The translations under genes were made by a program, and so were the position numbers. 64,000 nt of DNA from Pseudanabaena mucicola str. Chao 1806 (GTDB taxonomy: Bacteria; Cyanobacteriota; Cyanobacteriia; Pseudanabaenales; Pseudanabaenaceae), in contig NZ_CP097329.1 of NCBI RefSeq assembly GCF_030323025.1, positions 961,001 to 1,025,000 of the forward strand, in the 5' to 3' direction. The stretch's first letter is position 1. Each line of letters opens with the position of its first letter. The notes under the pieces are model-generated. The model had not been told where the DNA came from. It did no database searches and saw only the letters and a list, made by a program, of their open reading frames with translations. Shown here piece by piece: positions 45,433 to 54,822 of this stretch.

Positions 45433-45507
45433 GATCCCCCTCAATCCCCCTTAAAAAGGGGGGAGAATTTTCTTCTTCCCCCTTTTTAAGGGGGGCTGGG
45501 GGGATCT
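45433..45507. repeat. Palindromic GATCCCCC / GGGGGGATC repeat
   Basis: GATCCCCCTCAATCCCCCTT, then AAAAAGGGGGG and later CCCTTTTTAAGGGGGG with GCTGGGGGGATC. The outer arms and inner arms each pair, giving a large hairpin. It lies between thrS (which reads toward it) and bioD and is a likely stop or repeat. Confidence 0.85.
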
Positions 45508-45583
45508 ACACTCTGAGACGTAGACAGAAAGACTTGTATGTATAAGTAGCCCTTTCAAGGTGAGGGCTAGGGAGGGGTAAACC

Positions 45584-47419
45584 CTAGAACCAAGTGCGAT
45601 CGCTAATGACAGATTTCATCTTACTAATCGCTTCATCGACAGAGATCGCTCCAAGCTCACCATTTTTACGACTGCGGATACTCAAGGTTCCTGCTTCGAC
45701 TTCCTTTGCCCCGATCACTGCCATCACAGGTACTTTTTCAAGTTCTGCTTTACGGATTTGCTTCGCCATGCGATCACCGCTATAGTCTAGCTGTACGCGC
45801 AAACCTGCGGCTTTCATCTTGGTTGCAACTTCTTCGGCATATGCCATTTGACCATCAGACACAGCAATCAAACGCGCTTGGACTGGTGCAAGCCAAAGTG
45901 GGAAATCTCCTGCATAGTTCTCAATCAAAACACCGATGAAACGCTCAACCGAACCAAACAAGGCTCGGTGAATCATGATCGGTTGATGACGCACACCATC
46001 TTCACCGACATACTCCATCTCGAAGCGATCGGGCAAATTGAAATCTAGTTGAATCGTGGAACATTGCCAACGGCGACCGATCGCATCCTCGATCTTGATA
46101 TCAATCTTTGGCCCGTAAAATGCACCGCCGCCTTCATCAACCACATAGTTCCAGCCCTTGTGATTGAGCGCTTGTTTGAGAGCTTCCGTAGATTTTTCCC
46201 AGATCGCATCGGAACCGACATATTTTTCGGGGCGGGTAGAAAGATTGATCTCATAATTCTCAAAACCAAAGGTAGAGAGAATCAATTCCGCAAGATTGAG
46301 AACACCGAGGATTTCCGATTCAATTTGTTCTTCGGTACAGAAAATGTGAGCATCATCTTGGGTAAAGCCGCGCACGCGCATCAAGCCATGCATGGTTCCA
46401 GATCGCTCGTAACGATAGACCGTTCCAAGCTCAGCATAGCGAATCGGGAATTCCTTATAGGAATGGAGCGTATCTTTGTAGATTAGCACATGGAAAGGAC
46501 AGTTCATTGGCTTTAGCTGATAAACCTGATGTTCTACTTCCATCGGCTGAAACATACTTTCGCGATAGAAGTCGTTATGTCCTGAGATTTTCCATAAATC
46601 CAAGTTTGCCATATGGGGCGTAGTTACTGCCTCATAGCCATTCTGAGCATGGGTCTCTTTCCAGAAGGTTTCGATGGTGTTGCGGATAATCGCGCCTTTA
46701 GGATGCCAGAACACCAAACCACCACCAGCATCTTCTTGAATGCTGAATAGTTGCAAATCTTTACCGATGGTGCGGTGATCGCGACGTTTTGCTTCTTCGA
46801 GCATGGCTTGGTAAGCCTGAAGTTGCTCAGGGGTTTCCCATGCCGTGCCGTAGATCCGTTGCAGCATCGGATTCTTTTCGTCTCCACGCCAATATGCTCC
46901 TGCAATACTTTCGAGAGCAAAGGCCTCGGGATGAATATCACTAGTGCTTTCGAGGTGAGGACCCGCGCACAAGTCCCACCAAGGTTGCTTTTCAAATTTA
47001 TCTGGATCACCGATGAAGTAGCGGCTAATATTTTGCCCTTCAGGAATCGCTGCTAATAGCTCAATTTTGTATGGCTCATTGAGTTTTTCGATTTCCGCTA
47101 GCATCTCAGGACGAGGCAATTCCTGACGCACAAGGGGTTGATTCCACTTGATGATCCGCTTCATTTCCTTAGCGATCGCTTTTAAGTCACTAGGAGCAAA
47201 AGGCTCTTGGCGATCGAAGTCATAGTAAAAGCCATTTTCAGTTGCAGGACCGATAGTCACCTTCGCATCGGGATATAACTTTTGGACTGCCATTGCCATC
47301 ACGTGCGAGCAAGTGTGGCGAATCCGCGCTAGTTTTTCGGTATCGGCTTGCCGCAGGATATCACTAGGTTTAATATCACTAGGTTTGCTTTCGCTGGGCA
47401 TTACTGCAACTGCATCCAT
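45584..47419 (-). CDS. thrS: Threonyl-tRNA synthetase
   Basis: The 611-residue protein has the editing domain (RHTCSHVMAMAVQKLYPDAK, with HxxxH), the class II core (KPMNCPFHVLIYK, with the zinc Cys/His residues; RYERSGTMHGLMRVRGFTQ; GGGAFYGPKIDI) and the anticodon-binding domain (PVQARLIAVSDGQMAYAEEV). The N-terminal TGS domain is lacking, as in other cyanobacterial forms I recall. The first 20 residues contain a small duplication (KPSDIKPSDI). Confidence 0.96.
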   Translation of the reverse strand: MDAVAVMPSESKPSDIKPSDILRQADTEKLARIRHTCSHVMAMAVQKLYPDAKVTIGPATENGFYYDFDRQEPFAPSDLKAIAKEMKRIIKWNQPLVRQELPRPEMLAEIEKLNEPYKIELLAAIPEGQNISRYFIGDPDKFEKQPWWDLCAGPHLESTSDIHPEAFALESIAGAYWRGDEKNPMLQRIYGTAWETPEQLQAYQAMLEEAKRRDHRTIGKDLQLFSIQEDAGGGLVFWHPKGAIIRNTIETFWKETHAQNGYEAVTTPHMANLDLWKISGHNDFYRESMFQPMEVEHQVYQLKPMNCPFHVLIYKDTLHSYKEFPIRYAELGTVYRYERSGTMHGLMRVRGFTQDDAHIFCTEEQIESEILGVLNLAELILSTFGFENYEINLSTRPEKYVGSDAIWEKSTEALKQALNHKGWNYVVDEGGGAFYGPKIDIKIEDAIGRRWQCSTIQLDFNLPDRFEMEYVGEDGVRHQPIMIHRALFGSVERFIGVLIENYAGDFPLWLAPVQARLIAVSDGQMAYAEEVATKMKAAGLRVQLDYSGDRMAKQIRKAELEKVPVMAVIGAKEVEAGTLSIRSRKNGELGAISVDEAISKMKSVISDRTWF

Positions 47420-47554
47420 AACTTGATGTCGTGACCTTTATTGATTACAAATTTACAAAATTTACTGCAAGCTACCATCTTAACTTTTTTTGCTGAGCAT
47501 TGTTTTTCGCATTTGCTAAAATTATTGCATTGCAATAGTGTGATCGCCTAAGCT

Positions 47555-48325
47555 ATGGTCAACCTCACTTATTCTCAAAATTGCCAACTTCCTACTGCTG
47601 AAGAGTTGCCATCATCAGACGAAACCCCTGTGGATAATCAATTACAAAATGACATTCCCAATTTATTGCTAAGTTTATTAGCCTCAATCTGGGCAGGGCG
47701 TGATGATTGGTATTTTGGTGTGGATATGGCGGTTTACTATAATCCCAATGAACCAGCGATCGTGCCTGATGGTTTTCTAGCGCTTGGAGTCAAGCATGAT
47801 ACGGGTGAAAGAGGTCGGCTGAGCTATGTTCTATGGGAAGAGCGTAATATTATGCCGATTTTTAGCTTGGAAGTAATTTCGGAAAAATACAACAGTGAAT
47901 ATGAGGATAAATTAGCGGATTATGAAGCTTTAGGGATATTGAATTATGCGATTTATAATCCTTTGAGTGGTCGAAAGGGTCGCTTTAAAAATAGAGCTAG
48001 ATTAGAAGTCTATCGATTGACTTCTGGAAAATATGAACTCCTAACAATGGAGAATAATCGGGTTTGGCTGCCTGAAATAGGACTTGGGCTTGGCTATGAA
48101 AAAGGTGAGTACATTGGATGGGATCGAGAATGGCTCTATTGGTATGATGAGTCGGGTATCCGCTATTTAACGGCTGAAGAAAGGGCGACTAAGGCTGAAA
48201 TCATGGCAACTCAGCAGGGTTTAATCGCTAATCAGGAACGTCTAGCTAAGCAACAAGCAGAACAAAAGGCTCAGCGTCTTGAGGAAATGCTGAAAGCAAT
48301 GGGAGTTGATGTTGATCAAATTTAA
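47555..48325 (+). CDS. Uma2-family (DUF820) protein
   Basis: The 256-residue protein has the long Uma2 form: WAGRDDWYFGVDMAVYYNPN, AIVPDGFLALGV, MPIFSLEVISEKYNSEYEDK and YEALGILNYAIYNPL, with a C-terminal coiled coil (NQERLAKQQAEQKAQRLEEM). The acidic pair is Asp in VPDGF and Glu in LEVIS. It is the third Uma2 gene of the window and divergent from thrS. Function unproven. Confidence 0.88.
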   Translation: MVNLTYSQNCQLPTAEELPSSDETPVDNQLQNDIPNLLLSLLASIWAGRDDWYFGVDMAVYYNPNEPAIVPDGFLALGVKHDTGERGRLSYVLWEERNIMPIFSLEVISEKYNSEYEDKLADYEALGILNYAIYNPLSGRKGRFKNRARLEVYRLTSGKYELLTMENNRVWLPEIGLGLGYEKGEYIGWDREWLYWYDESGIRYLTAEERATKAEIMATQQGLIANQERLAKQQAEQKAQRLEEMLKAMGVDVDQI

Positions 48326-48461
48326 AGCGATCGCTCTATATCCCAGTTTAGAAATTTGGTAGTCGGCGGTTCGACAGGTAAATAATTCACCTCTTAACTC
48401 TCAACTTGTTTTACCAAATTTTTTAGCTTATAGTTGAGGGGAAGTTTGATCTTGCCTAATC

Positions 48462-49520
48462 ATGACCAATGCTAGTGCTTCAGTATGTCCCTTTGCGGTT
48501 GGTGGTAAGATTACCGATCGCAAGTCATTTATTGGTCGGCGGGACGAGATTGAGTTGATTATTAGCCATATGCAAAGCGATCGCGCTAGTCTCAGCATTG
48601 TGGGCGATCGCAGAATTGGTAAATCATCCTTGATCTATCACATTGCTCAGACCTATGAAGATCGGGTCATCAATGTCGATCAATTCGTAGTAATTTATCT
48701 GTCTTTGCAACAAGCAAATTGTCGCAATCGAGAGAGCTTTTATCAAGCAATAGCAGCAGAATTGTTGAAACTGCCGAAGGTGCAAGTCCGTCATGAACTT
48801 GCCGATCCATTGCGAGTACTTCCCTCCGATGAGATCACCTTTGAAAGCATTTTACAAGCATGGCAAGCTGCAAAGGTATTGCCTGTTGTCTGTTTGGATG
48901 ACTTTGAAGAACTGCTAGATCGCACAGATAGCTTTGATAAAAACTTTTATGATTATCTCCGATCGCTGATCACCTCTCAAAAGCTAATGCTTGTGATTGC
49001 TTCGCGCAAACCTCTAATAGTTTACAGTCGCCAAAAGAAACTCACATCTGACTTTTTTAATGTTTTTACAAATAAGCGCCTCACAGAATTTAAAGACGAT
49101 GAAGCGAAAGACTTAGTACGCCTTCCCCATGCTGATCACCCTGCCTTGGGAGAAGAAAAGAGAACTTTGGCGCTACAGTGGGGCGATCATCATCCTTGCT
49201 TGTTGCAAATTGCGGCATGGTGTCTGTGGGAGGCAAAAAAACTTGATCACAGTCATGAATGGGCAAAAAGGCAATTTGAAGAGCGAAAATTGGGCATCCC
49301 GCGCCGTCAGAGTCCGCTTAAATGGACGCTCCAATCTGTCATACGTTTAGGGAGTTTTGGACAGGCGATCGGTGACAATATTGATGATTGGGGCAATTTT
49401 GTCAAAGGAATGTTTATTCTATTGTTGATTGTTGCAATGGGTACAGGCGCGGCAAACTGGCAACAGGTGAAGGGCTGGTTTGATAATACGGCACAAGAAA
49501 TTAAGCAAAATTTTAAATAA
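48462..49520 (+). CDS. P-loop ATPase with C-terminal membrane segment
   Basis: The 352-residue product has Walker A VGDRRIGKSSLIYHIA (about 47-56) and Walker B VLPVVCLDDFEELLD (about 144). It resembles the STAND/archaeal-ATPase-like group and the ATPase domain of the next gene. One hydrophobic segment near residue 320 (GMFILLLIVAMGTGAAN) would anchor it in the membrane. It ends at a hairpin and is followed by the larger ATPase gene 97 bp later. Role unknown. Confidence 0.8.
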   Translation: MTNASASVCPFAVGGKITDRKSFIGRRDEIELIISHMQSDRASLSIVGDRRIGKSSLIYHIAQTYEDRVINVDQFVVIYLSLQQANCRNRESFYQAIAAELLKLPKVQVRHELADPLRVLPSDEITFESILQAWQAAKVLPVVCLDDFEELLDRTDSFDKNFYDYLRSLITSQKLMLVIASRKPLIVYSRQKKLTSDFFNVFTNKRLTEFKDDEAKDLVRLPHADHPALGEEKRTLALQWGDHHPCLLQIAAWCLWEAKKLDHSHEWAKRQFEERKLGIPRRQSPLKWTLQSVIRLGSFGQAIGDNIDDWGNFVKGMFILLLIVAMGTGAANWQQVKGWFDNTAQEIKQNFK

Positions 49521-49566
49521 TTGCAGACGTAAGGGCTGTTCATGAACAGCCTTTACGTCTGCAATT
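49519..49566. terminator. Long hairpin between the two ATPase genes
   Basis: AATTGCAGACGTAAGGGCTG and its near-perfect inverse CAGCCTTTACGTCTGCAATT meet over a tiny TTCATGAA-type loop. No T-run follows, so it could be an attenuator or repeat instead of a strict terminator. Confidence 0.7.
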
Positions 49567-49617
49567 ATTAGTGAAGGATGCACAGCAAAATGTACTAAAT
49601 TGTAGGAGCAGTTATTC

Positions 49618-52104
49618 ATGGCAGTTGGTCAATGGGCAGATTTGAAAAACTATGTTCTGGAATGTTCGCAACTGCTATATCAGATCTTCTTTCAGCCCTA
49701 TACATTGCGGCGGAGACTGCGTGATATCCATCCTAGTTTAGATATCAATAGCAATCCTTTTCTGTTGAGGAATGAGTTTGTTGATAACCCTGATTTGGAA
49801 CGTTATGCCGAGCAGACATGGTGGTTGACCGCAGTTGTGCCAGTAATTTCGGTGCTGCTCGTTGCTCCGATTTATTCTCTATTCTCAGGTACTATTTTTA
49901 ACTTTTTGCCAAGTAGCTTATTTCTATTAGGTTGGTGGTTGGGAATTTGGTTGGCTAAGGGAGATTCTGGAAAATGGAGTAATCGCTTGATGATTCTAGT
50001 TTACAGTATCTGGGGAGTAATTCTTCTATTTCAATTAGTATCGCGGATATTCCCAGATTTTACTGCTTTCATTTCCAGTAATTTGGGAATGTTCTTAAAT
50101 TCCATATTTTCCAATCTATCTACACAAAGATATTTATTAGGCGCATTATATTATTTTGCGTTTGGTGTGGCGGTTGGTGTGGCGGGTGGTGTGGCGTTTG
50201 GTGTGGCGGGTGGTGTGGCGGTTGGTGTGGCGGTTGGTGTGGCGGGTGGTGTGGCGGTTGGTGTGGCGGTTGGTGTGGCGTTTGGTGTGGCGTTTGGTGT
50301 GGCGGTTGGTGTGGCGGGTGGTGTGGCGGGTGGTGTGGCGGTTGGTGTGGCGTTTGGTGTGGCGTTTGGTGTGGCGGTTGGTGTGGCGGGTGGTGTGGCG
50401 GGTGGTGTGGCGGTTGGTGTGGCGGGTGTGTTGGGAGTCTTGCGGGTTTACTTTTGGCTGCCAGAGTTTATTTGGCTGGTATTAGTTTACTATACCGCAG
50501 ATAGACGCGATATTAGCCAAAATCTGCGGTATTTGCCACCATATTTCGACCAGCTTATTCATTTGCCATTACCCTTTATGAGCGAACTGATTGCGGAGGC
50601 GCATCAACAAAATCCCCTTGCGGCGCGTAGCACCATCGATTATCTTACCAACTTCACTAATCAACAAGCTGCTGCTGCCAGAGCCATGCTACTGATCGCT
50701 GTGGGAACCCTCGATCGCTGCCAAACATCAGGAGATATTGCCGCCAGTGGTTCTCAACTCGATTGGATTCCTCGCGATGACGAGACTTTTGGTTCGGCTT
50801 TTGCGGAAATGCAGTCCATCAGTCAGAGTGTCAATGCTGTCTATCAAGCGACTAGTCCCTATCGTCGTCTCGAACTTTTAGAAAAGCCCTTAAACGATTT
50901 GCAAGCCCTACAAAATAACCTCGCTTTCCAGAAATCCGCCAAATTTGCGCCCATCTTTGGACCGATCGCCGCACGTTGGCAAAATATTCTCCATGACAGC
51001 CAATGCACCCTCACCGAAGCCGCCCAAAAATCCCCCGAAATTCCCAATCGTTACATCGCAGGCAATGCCCTCGATCCCGATACTTCCAAAGGACGTTTTA
51101 AAGGTCGAGCAGATCTATTTCGTGCCATAGAAGATGTTTCCCTCTCAGACAATCCACCTGTATGGATGCTCCACGGACATCGACGCACAGGCAAAACCTC
51201 GGCTCTGAAATATCTCCCCAATCGCATTGGTGGCGATCTAATCCCTTTATTCATTGATTGCCAAAAAGTTGCCAGCAGCACAAAACTTAGCAATATTGCC
51301 CAACTGATCGCCAATGGCATTGTCGAGAGCGCGTGGACTGCTCGTAAAATCAAAATTAGCCCCATCGACCCCGATTTACTGTTAGACGATCCCTTCTACG
51401 CTCTCCAAAACTGGATGCAAACCATCGAACAACAATTCCCTCACAAGCGATTTTTGCTGTGCTTCGATGAATTTGAAAGCCTAGAAGAAGTAGTTGATGT
51501 CACCAACAGCCCTGCCCCGCTTAACTTTTTGCGAAATGTGATGCAACATCAAAAACAATGGATCTTACTCTTCTGCGGCTCTCATTCCTTCAGAGAGTTA
51601 AAGCCCTATTGGAGTAGTTACCTCATCAGCACCCGTACCCTGCGACTCACCTATCTCAACGAGACTGAAGCCAGAGATTTGATTCTCCATCCCGTTCCCG
51701 ATTTTCCAGATATCTATGATGCTGATGCGATCAATGCGATTATTCATCTCACCCATTGCCAACCTTTCTTTGTGCAGTTAGTCTGCTCAGCTTTAGTTGA
51801 AACCGTAAATAACCAAAATCGCGATCGGGTTACTCTTGCCGATGTACAAGCTATTCCCCTAACCGCCATAGAACGTGCCGATGGATATTTCAATGAGTTT
51901 TGGGGTAAAATCATCACGACAAATCATCAAGAATTGCTGATTAAATTAATCAATAAAGAACCTTTATCAGCAGGCGATCAGCCAATTCTATCTCAACTTA
52001 TTCAAATGGAAATCTTAGAACGCATTACTGAAAGCCAATATCAGTTTCAAGTTCCATTAATTCAAAAATTTGTCGAATCACTGATCTTCAATCATCATTA
52101 CTAG
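49618..52104 (+). CDS. Membrane P-loop ATPase with Gly-Val-Ala repeat segment
   Basis: The 828-residue protein begins with a soluble part and membrane segments (WWLTAVVPVISVLLVAPIY; FLLGWWLGIWLAKG; WGVILLFQLVSRIF). Then comes a run of about 88 residues built of GVAV, GVAG and GVAF units (residues about 182-269), and another hydrophobic block. The C-terminal half has Walker A LHGHRRTGKTSALKYL and Walker B LLCFDEFESLEEV, then LRLTYLNETEARDLILHPV, like bacterial ATPases near NB-ARC/STAND. The repeat is fully in frame. Together with 48462 it may form a membrane-bound pair; function not known. Confidence 0.8.
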   Translation: MAVGQWADLKNYVLECSQLLYQIFFQPYTLRRRLRDIHPSLDINSNPFLLRNEFVDNPDLERYAEQTWWLTAVVPVISVLLVAPIYSLFSGTIFNFLPSSLFLLGWWLGIWLAKGDSGKWSNRLMILVYSIWGVILLFQLVSRIFPDFTAFISSNLGMFLNSIFSNLSTQRYLLGALYYFAFGVAVGVAGGVAFGVAGGVAVGVAVGVAGGVAVGVAVGVAFGVAFGVAVGVAGGVAGGVAVGVAFGVAFGVAVGVAGGVAGGVAVGVAGVLGVLRVYFWLPEFIWLVLVYYTADRRDISQNLRYLPPYFDQLIHLPLPFMSELIAEAHQQNPLAARSTIDYLTNFTNQQAAAARAMLLIAVGTLDRCQTSGDIAASGSQLDWIPRDDETFGSAFAEMQSISQSVNAVYQATSPYRRLELLEKPLNDLQALQNNLAFQKSAKFAPIFGPIAARWQNILHDSQCTLTEAAQKSPEIPNRYIAGNALDPDTSKGRFKGRADLFRAIEDVSLSDNPPVWMLHGHRRTGKTSALKYLPNRIGGDLIPLFIDCQKVASSTKLSNIAQLIANGIVESAWTARKIKISPIDPDLLLDDPFYALQNWMQTIEQQFPHKRFLLCFDEFESLEEVVDVTNSPAPLNFLRNVMQHQKQWILLFCGSHSFRELKPYWSSYLISTRTLRLTYLNETEARDLILHPVPDFPDIYDADAINAIIHLTHCQPFFVQLVCSALVETVNNQNRDRVTLADVQAIPLTAIERADGYFNEFWGKIITTNHQELLIKLINKEPLSAGDQPILSQLIQMEILERITESQYQFQVPLIQKFVESLIFNHHY
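50161..50424 (+). repeat. 12-bp coding minisatellite, 22 units
   Basis: The unit is NNTGGTGTGGCG, where the first codon is GTT, GGT or TTT (Val, Gly or Phe) followed by GGT-GTG-GCG (Gly-Val-Ala). There are 22 units. Coding the variable codon, units 10-15 read V F F V G G and units 16-21 read exactly the same, so a 72-bp higher-order block has been duplicated. Confidence 0.95.
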
Positions 52105-52207
52105 GCAATGGTCAGCTAAATCGTGATCAACGTATTTGCGTCTTTTTCGTTGCCATGAAATGGACGTTTCAGTAGCCATCCCTCATTAGCTAACCAATGC
52201 CCTACGA

Positions 52208-52652
52208 TTAGAGCAAAATCATGCCATATTGCAAATTGCTTAAAGAAGTCACATCGATGGCATTACCTCGAATATCCAGTCTTACTAAATTCTGGAGGTT
52301 CGCAATTTCTGGGGGCAAGCTTGTAAGCTGATTGTAGGACAAATCAAGTTCAGTTATATTCGTGAGATTCCCAATTTCCGCAGGAATAGAAGTTAGTTGA
52401 TTATTCCCAAGATAGAGATCGGTCAAATTGGTGAGATTGCCAATTTCTTCGGGTAAACTGGTGAGTTGTTTTTTGCGTAAATCGAGTTCCGTTAAGCTCT
52501 TGAGATTACCAATTTCTAAAGGCAAACTAGCGAGTTGGTTTTCACAGAGATCGAGCCATGTTAAGAACTTCAGCATTCCCATCTCTGATGGCAAAGTTGG
52601 ATTCTGCAACTCTAGCCATCTCAATTGGCTCAAGGAGAACCTGTTCGTTCAT
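52208..52652 (-). pseudogene. Leucine-rich-repeat gene, probable frameshift near the start
   Basis: The frame 52633-52208 (141 residues from a TTG) holds five LRR units of the form LTxLPxEIGNLxxLTELDL, e.g. NQLASLPLEIGNLKSLTELD and NQLTSIPAEIGNLTNITELD. An ATG at 52652 starts the N-terminal sequence usual for such proteins (MNEQVLLEPIEMARVAE), but in another frame. A one-base shift between about 52605 and 52630 would join them. The protein may still be made from TTG. The start is only about 10 bp from that of menH on the opposite strand. Confidence 0.7.
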
Positions 52653-52661
52653 TGTGGGATT

Positions 52662-53507
52662 ATGTTACGCAGAGTACAAATTGGTAACTGTAGAGTTACA
52701 TACTACGCAGAGGGAGATCCCAGTTATCCAGCAATTTTGTTTTTGCATGGATTTATGGGTGATTGCCATGAGTTTAAACAAGCGATCGCGGGATTGTCTA
52801 AACGATTTTATTGTGTGGCGATCGACTTAATGGGACATGGACAAACGTGTTTCATTAAACAATTTTCTCAAAATGCAGTTATGGTTGATCAACAAGAGTA
52901 TTACTACACAATACAAGCCAATGCTGATCTTGTTATTAAATTTTTAGATTTTCTTCGTCTGGATTACTGTTTCTTGATAGGTTATTCCTTGGGTGGCAGG
53001 TTAGCTTTATATCTAACCTTGCATTTTTCACAATATTTTCATAAAGTAGTTTTAGAATCTGCATCCGCAGGTTTACGCACGGATGCCGAAAGGAGCGATC
53101 GCTTAGCCAAAGATCAGCAACTCGCTGCTAGATTAGAAAATGAAGATTTTAGACAATTTCTAGAAAATTGGTATCAACAGCCTATTTTTGATTCGCTGCG
53201 ATCGCATCCCGATTTTCCTGAATTATTAGAACAACGGCTCAATAACTCACCATATCAATTAGCTAAATCTCTACGCAATCTTAGTACAGGAATGCAGCCA
53301 TCATTATGGGAAGATCTGCATAAAATCGAAATCCCCTTACTTTTGCTAGCAGGAGAGTTAGATCCTAAGTTTGTCAAAATCAATCAACAAATGGAACAAC
53401 TAACAAAATGTTCCCAGTTACAAATTGCGCCTAACTGTGGACACAATATCCATTTTGAGAATACCGAATTATTTGTAGAAAAGATTCAAGCTTTTTTCTC
53501 AAAATAA
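52662..53507 (+). CDS. menH: MenH-like alpha/beta hydrolase (SHCHC synthase)
   Basis: The frame is open far upstream, but the ATG at 52662 (MLRRVQIGNCRVTYYAEGDP) begins the fold and is preferred; 281 residues. The oxyanion part LFLHGFMGD, the nucleophile elbow GYSLGGRLAL (Ser109), DPKF near the acid, and NCGHNIHFE with the catalytic His are present. GYSxGGRLAL is characteristic of MenH, which makes SHCHC in phylloquinone/menaquinone biosynthesis. Other hydrolase roles remain possible because no men gene is adjacent. Confidence 0.8.
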   Translation: MLRRVQIGNCRVTYYAEGDPSYPAILFLHGFMGDCHEFKQAIAGLSKRFYCVAIDLMGHGQTCFIKQFSQNAVMVDQQEYYYTIQANADLVIKFLDFLRLDYCFLIGYSLGGRLALYLTLHFSQYFHKVVLESASAGLRTDAERSDRLAKDQQLAARLENEDFRQFLENWYQQPIFDSLRSHPDFPELLEQRLNNSPYQLAKSLRNLSTGMQPSLWEDLHKIEIPLLLLAGELDPKFVKINQQMEQLTKCSQLQIAPNCGHNIHFENTELFVEKIQAFFSK

Positions 53508-53533
53508 AGGCAGCGCATTGCGCCGCCTTTATT
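53503..53533. terminator. Hairpin terminator between menH and the GHL10 gene
   Basis: AATAAAGGCAGCGC and GCGCCGCCTTTATT pair around a short loop and overlap the menH stop. It serves two convergent genes. Confidence 0.85.
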
Positions 53534-53538
53534 GTTTG

Positions 53539-54822
53539 TTAGCTTCTTGCTGAAGCGATACTTTTGATATCTGGACGATTTGCAGGCGCAAAAAGGAGTG
53601 ACTCAAAAGATGCGTCACGATTGCCTAGTGTTTCATAAAAGAAAAAAGAAAAACCATCAAATGACATCTCGCGAGCAACCTTGACCTGCCCCTTAATTTG
53701 ACGCATATCAACATTTTTAATTCTTAAACCTGTCAGAATCCCAATAGCAACAGGAACTTTTTGGCGAATTTCTTGCCATTCGGGAAGTTCTAACTCTCTG
53801 GTAAAGTTTTCAATATTATCTCGATAAATCTGGACGACTAACTCATCTATTAATCCTAAATAAACCCAGCTATACCAATCTTGGAGGTATTTTTTGTAGG
53901 AAAAATCCTTCGGATTAGGAGATAAAGAAATTAAGCAATTAGATTTGACTGCTCTGACAGATTTAGTGATCTTTTGCATCAAATTACTTAGCTTACTAGC
54001 CCGCCATCGCATCCATTCGGGATCTTGAAAATCGTCAGATGGCAGCCTACCGAAATGCTCTTTTTTATATAAATTTATCGTATAGTCATCATAGCCAAGC
54101 TCTGAGGGCATGCCAAAATGATCGTCTAGTTGAATCCCATCTAAATCATATTTTTTAACGACTTCCACAATTAGATCCGTCAGAAACTTTTGGACTTCTG
54201 GGTGGGCAGGTGTAAGCCAAACTAGTCGATGCTGGTTATTTTCGCCATGAACAAAGACTTGAGAACCATCTTTCCGTTTACTAACCCAATCAGGATGTTG
54301 GCGCATTAATTCCGAACCTTCCTCGGTCATTAATCCATATTCAAACCAAGGAATAACTGCAAAATTTTGCTCATGCCCCAATTCAATGGCTTCCGCAAGC
54401 ATATCGCGATTTTGAAGGTCAGGGTTAGGATCAATACTTACGCCAAAGGTTTTTTCAGCGACATTGCTAGGATAAAGTGTATATCCCCCATTCCAAACAG
54501 TGGGATAGAGTGTATTAAATTTCAAGCGTTTCAGCCTGTTAACTGCCTGCTGGATGCGTTGTTTGGAAAATAAAACTTCACTATCAACATTTGTCAACCA
54601 AACGCCGCGTAACTCGTTGTTATTGGTGGGTCGAATTGGGGTAATTATTGGTTGCTCAATTGTGTTAATTGGAGCGTCACTTGCTGGAGCATTACTGCTA
54701 ACAGGAGTTTGAGCGATCGCCCAAAAAGGGAAATTGATCATTAACGCCATCACTAACCCAAAGAATATCAAAAGTAGAAAGCGTAATCGCGATCGCCAAA
54801 ATCCAAAATTAATTTTCCCCAT
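53539..54822 (-). CDS. Exported family-10-like glycosyl hydrolase (GHL10/DUF187)
   Basis: The 427-residue product has a signal peptide or anchor (RFLLLIFFGLVMALMINFPF). The GHL10 core starts at NELRGVWLTNVDSEVLF and continues LKRLKFNTLYPTVWNGGYTL, FAVIPWFEYGLM, RLVWLTPAHPEVQKFL and LDGIQLDDHFGMP, a TIM-barrel with acidic residues at strand ends. Related enzymes act on peptidoglycan-type glycans in bacteria (DigH). The exact substrate here is not known. Confidence 0.9.
   Translation of the reverse strand: MGKINFGFWRSRLRFLLLIFFGLVMALMINFPFWAIAQTPVSSNAPASDAPINTIEQPIITPIRPTNNNELRGVWLTNVDSEVLFSKQRIQQAVNRLKRLKFNTLYPTVWNGGYTLYPSNVAEKTFGVSIDPNPDLQNRDMLAEAIELGHEQNFAVIPWFEYGLMTEEGSELMRQHPDWVSKRKDGSQVFVHGENNQHRLVWLTPAHPEVQKFLTDLIVEVVKKYDLDGIQLDDHFGMPSELGYDDYTINLYKKEHFGRLPSDDFQDPEWMRWRASKLSNLMQKITKSVRAVKSNCLISLSPNPKDFSYKKYLQDWYSWVYLGLIDELVVQIYRDNIENFTRELELPEWQEIRQKVPVAIGILTGLRIKNVDMRQIKGQVKVAREMSFDGFSFFFYETLGNRDASFESLLFAPANRPDIKSIASARS

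Noticed and set aside
50161-50424. CRISPR array
   Set aside because: Units are 12 bp with no spacers and lie in a coding frame.
50156-50485. Plus-strand frame of repeated RLVWRVVW units
   Set aside because: It is the 12-bp minisatellite read in the wrong frame inside the ATPase gene.
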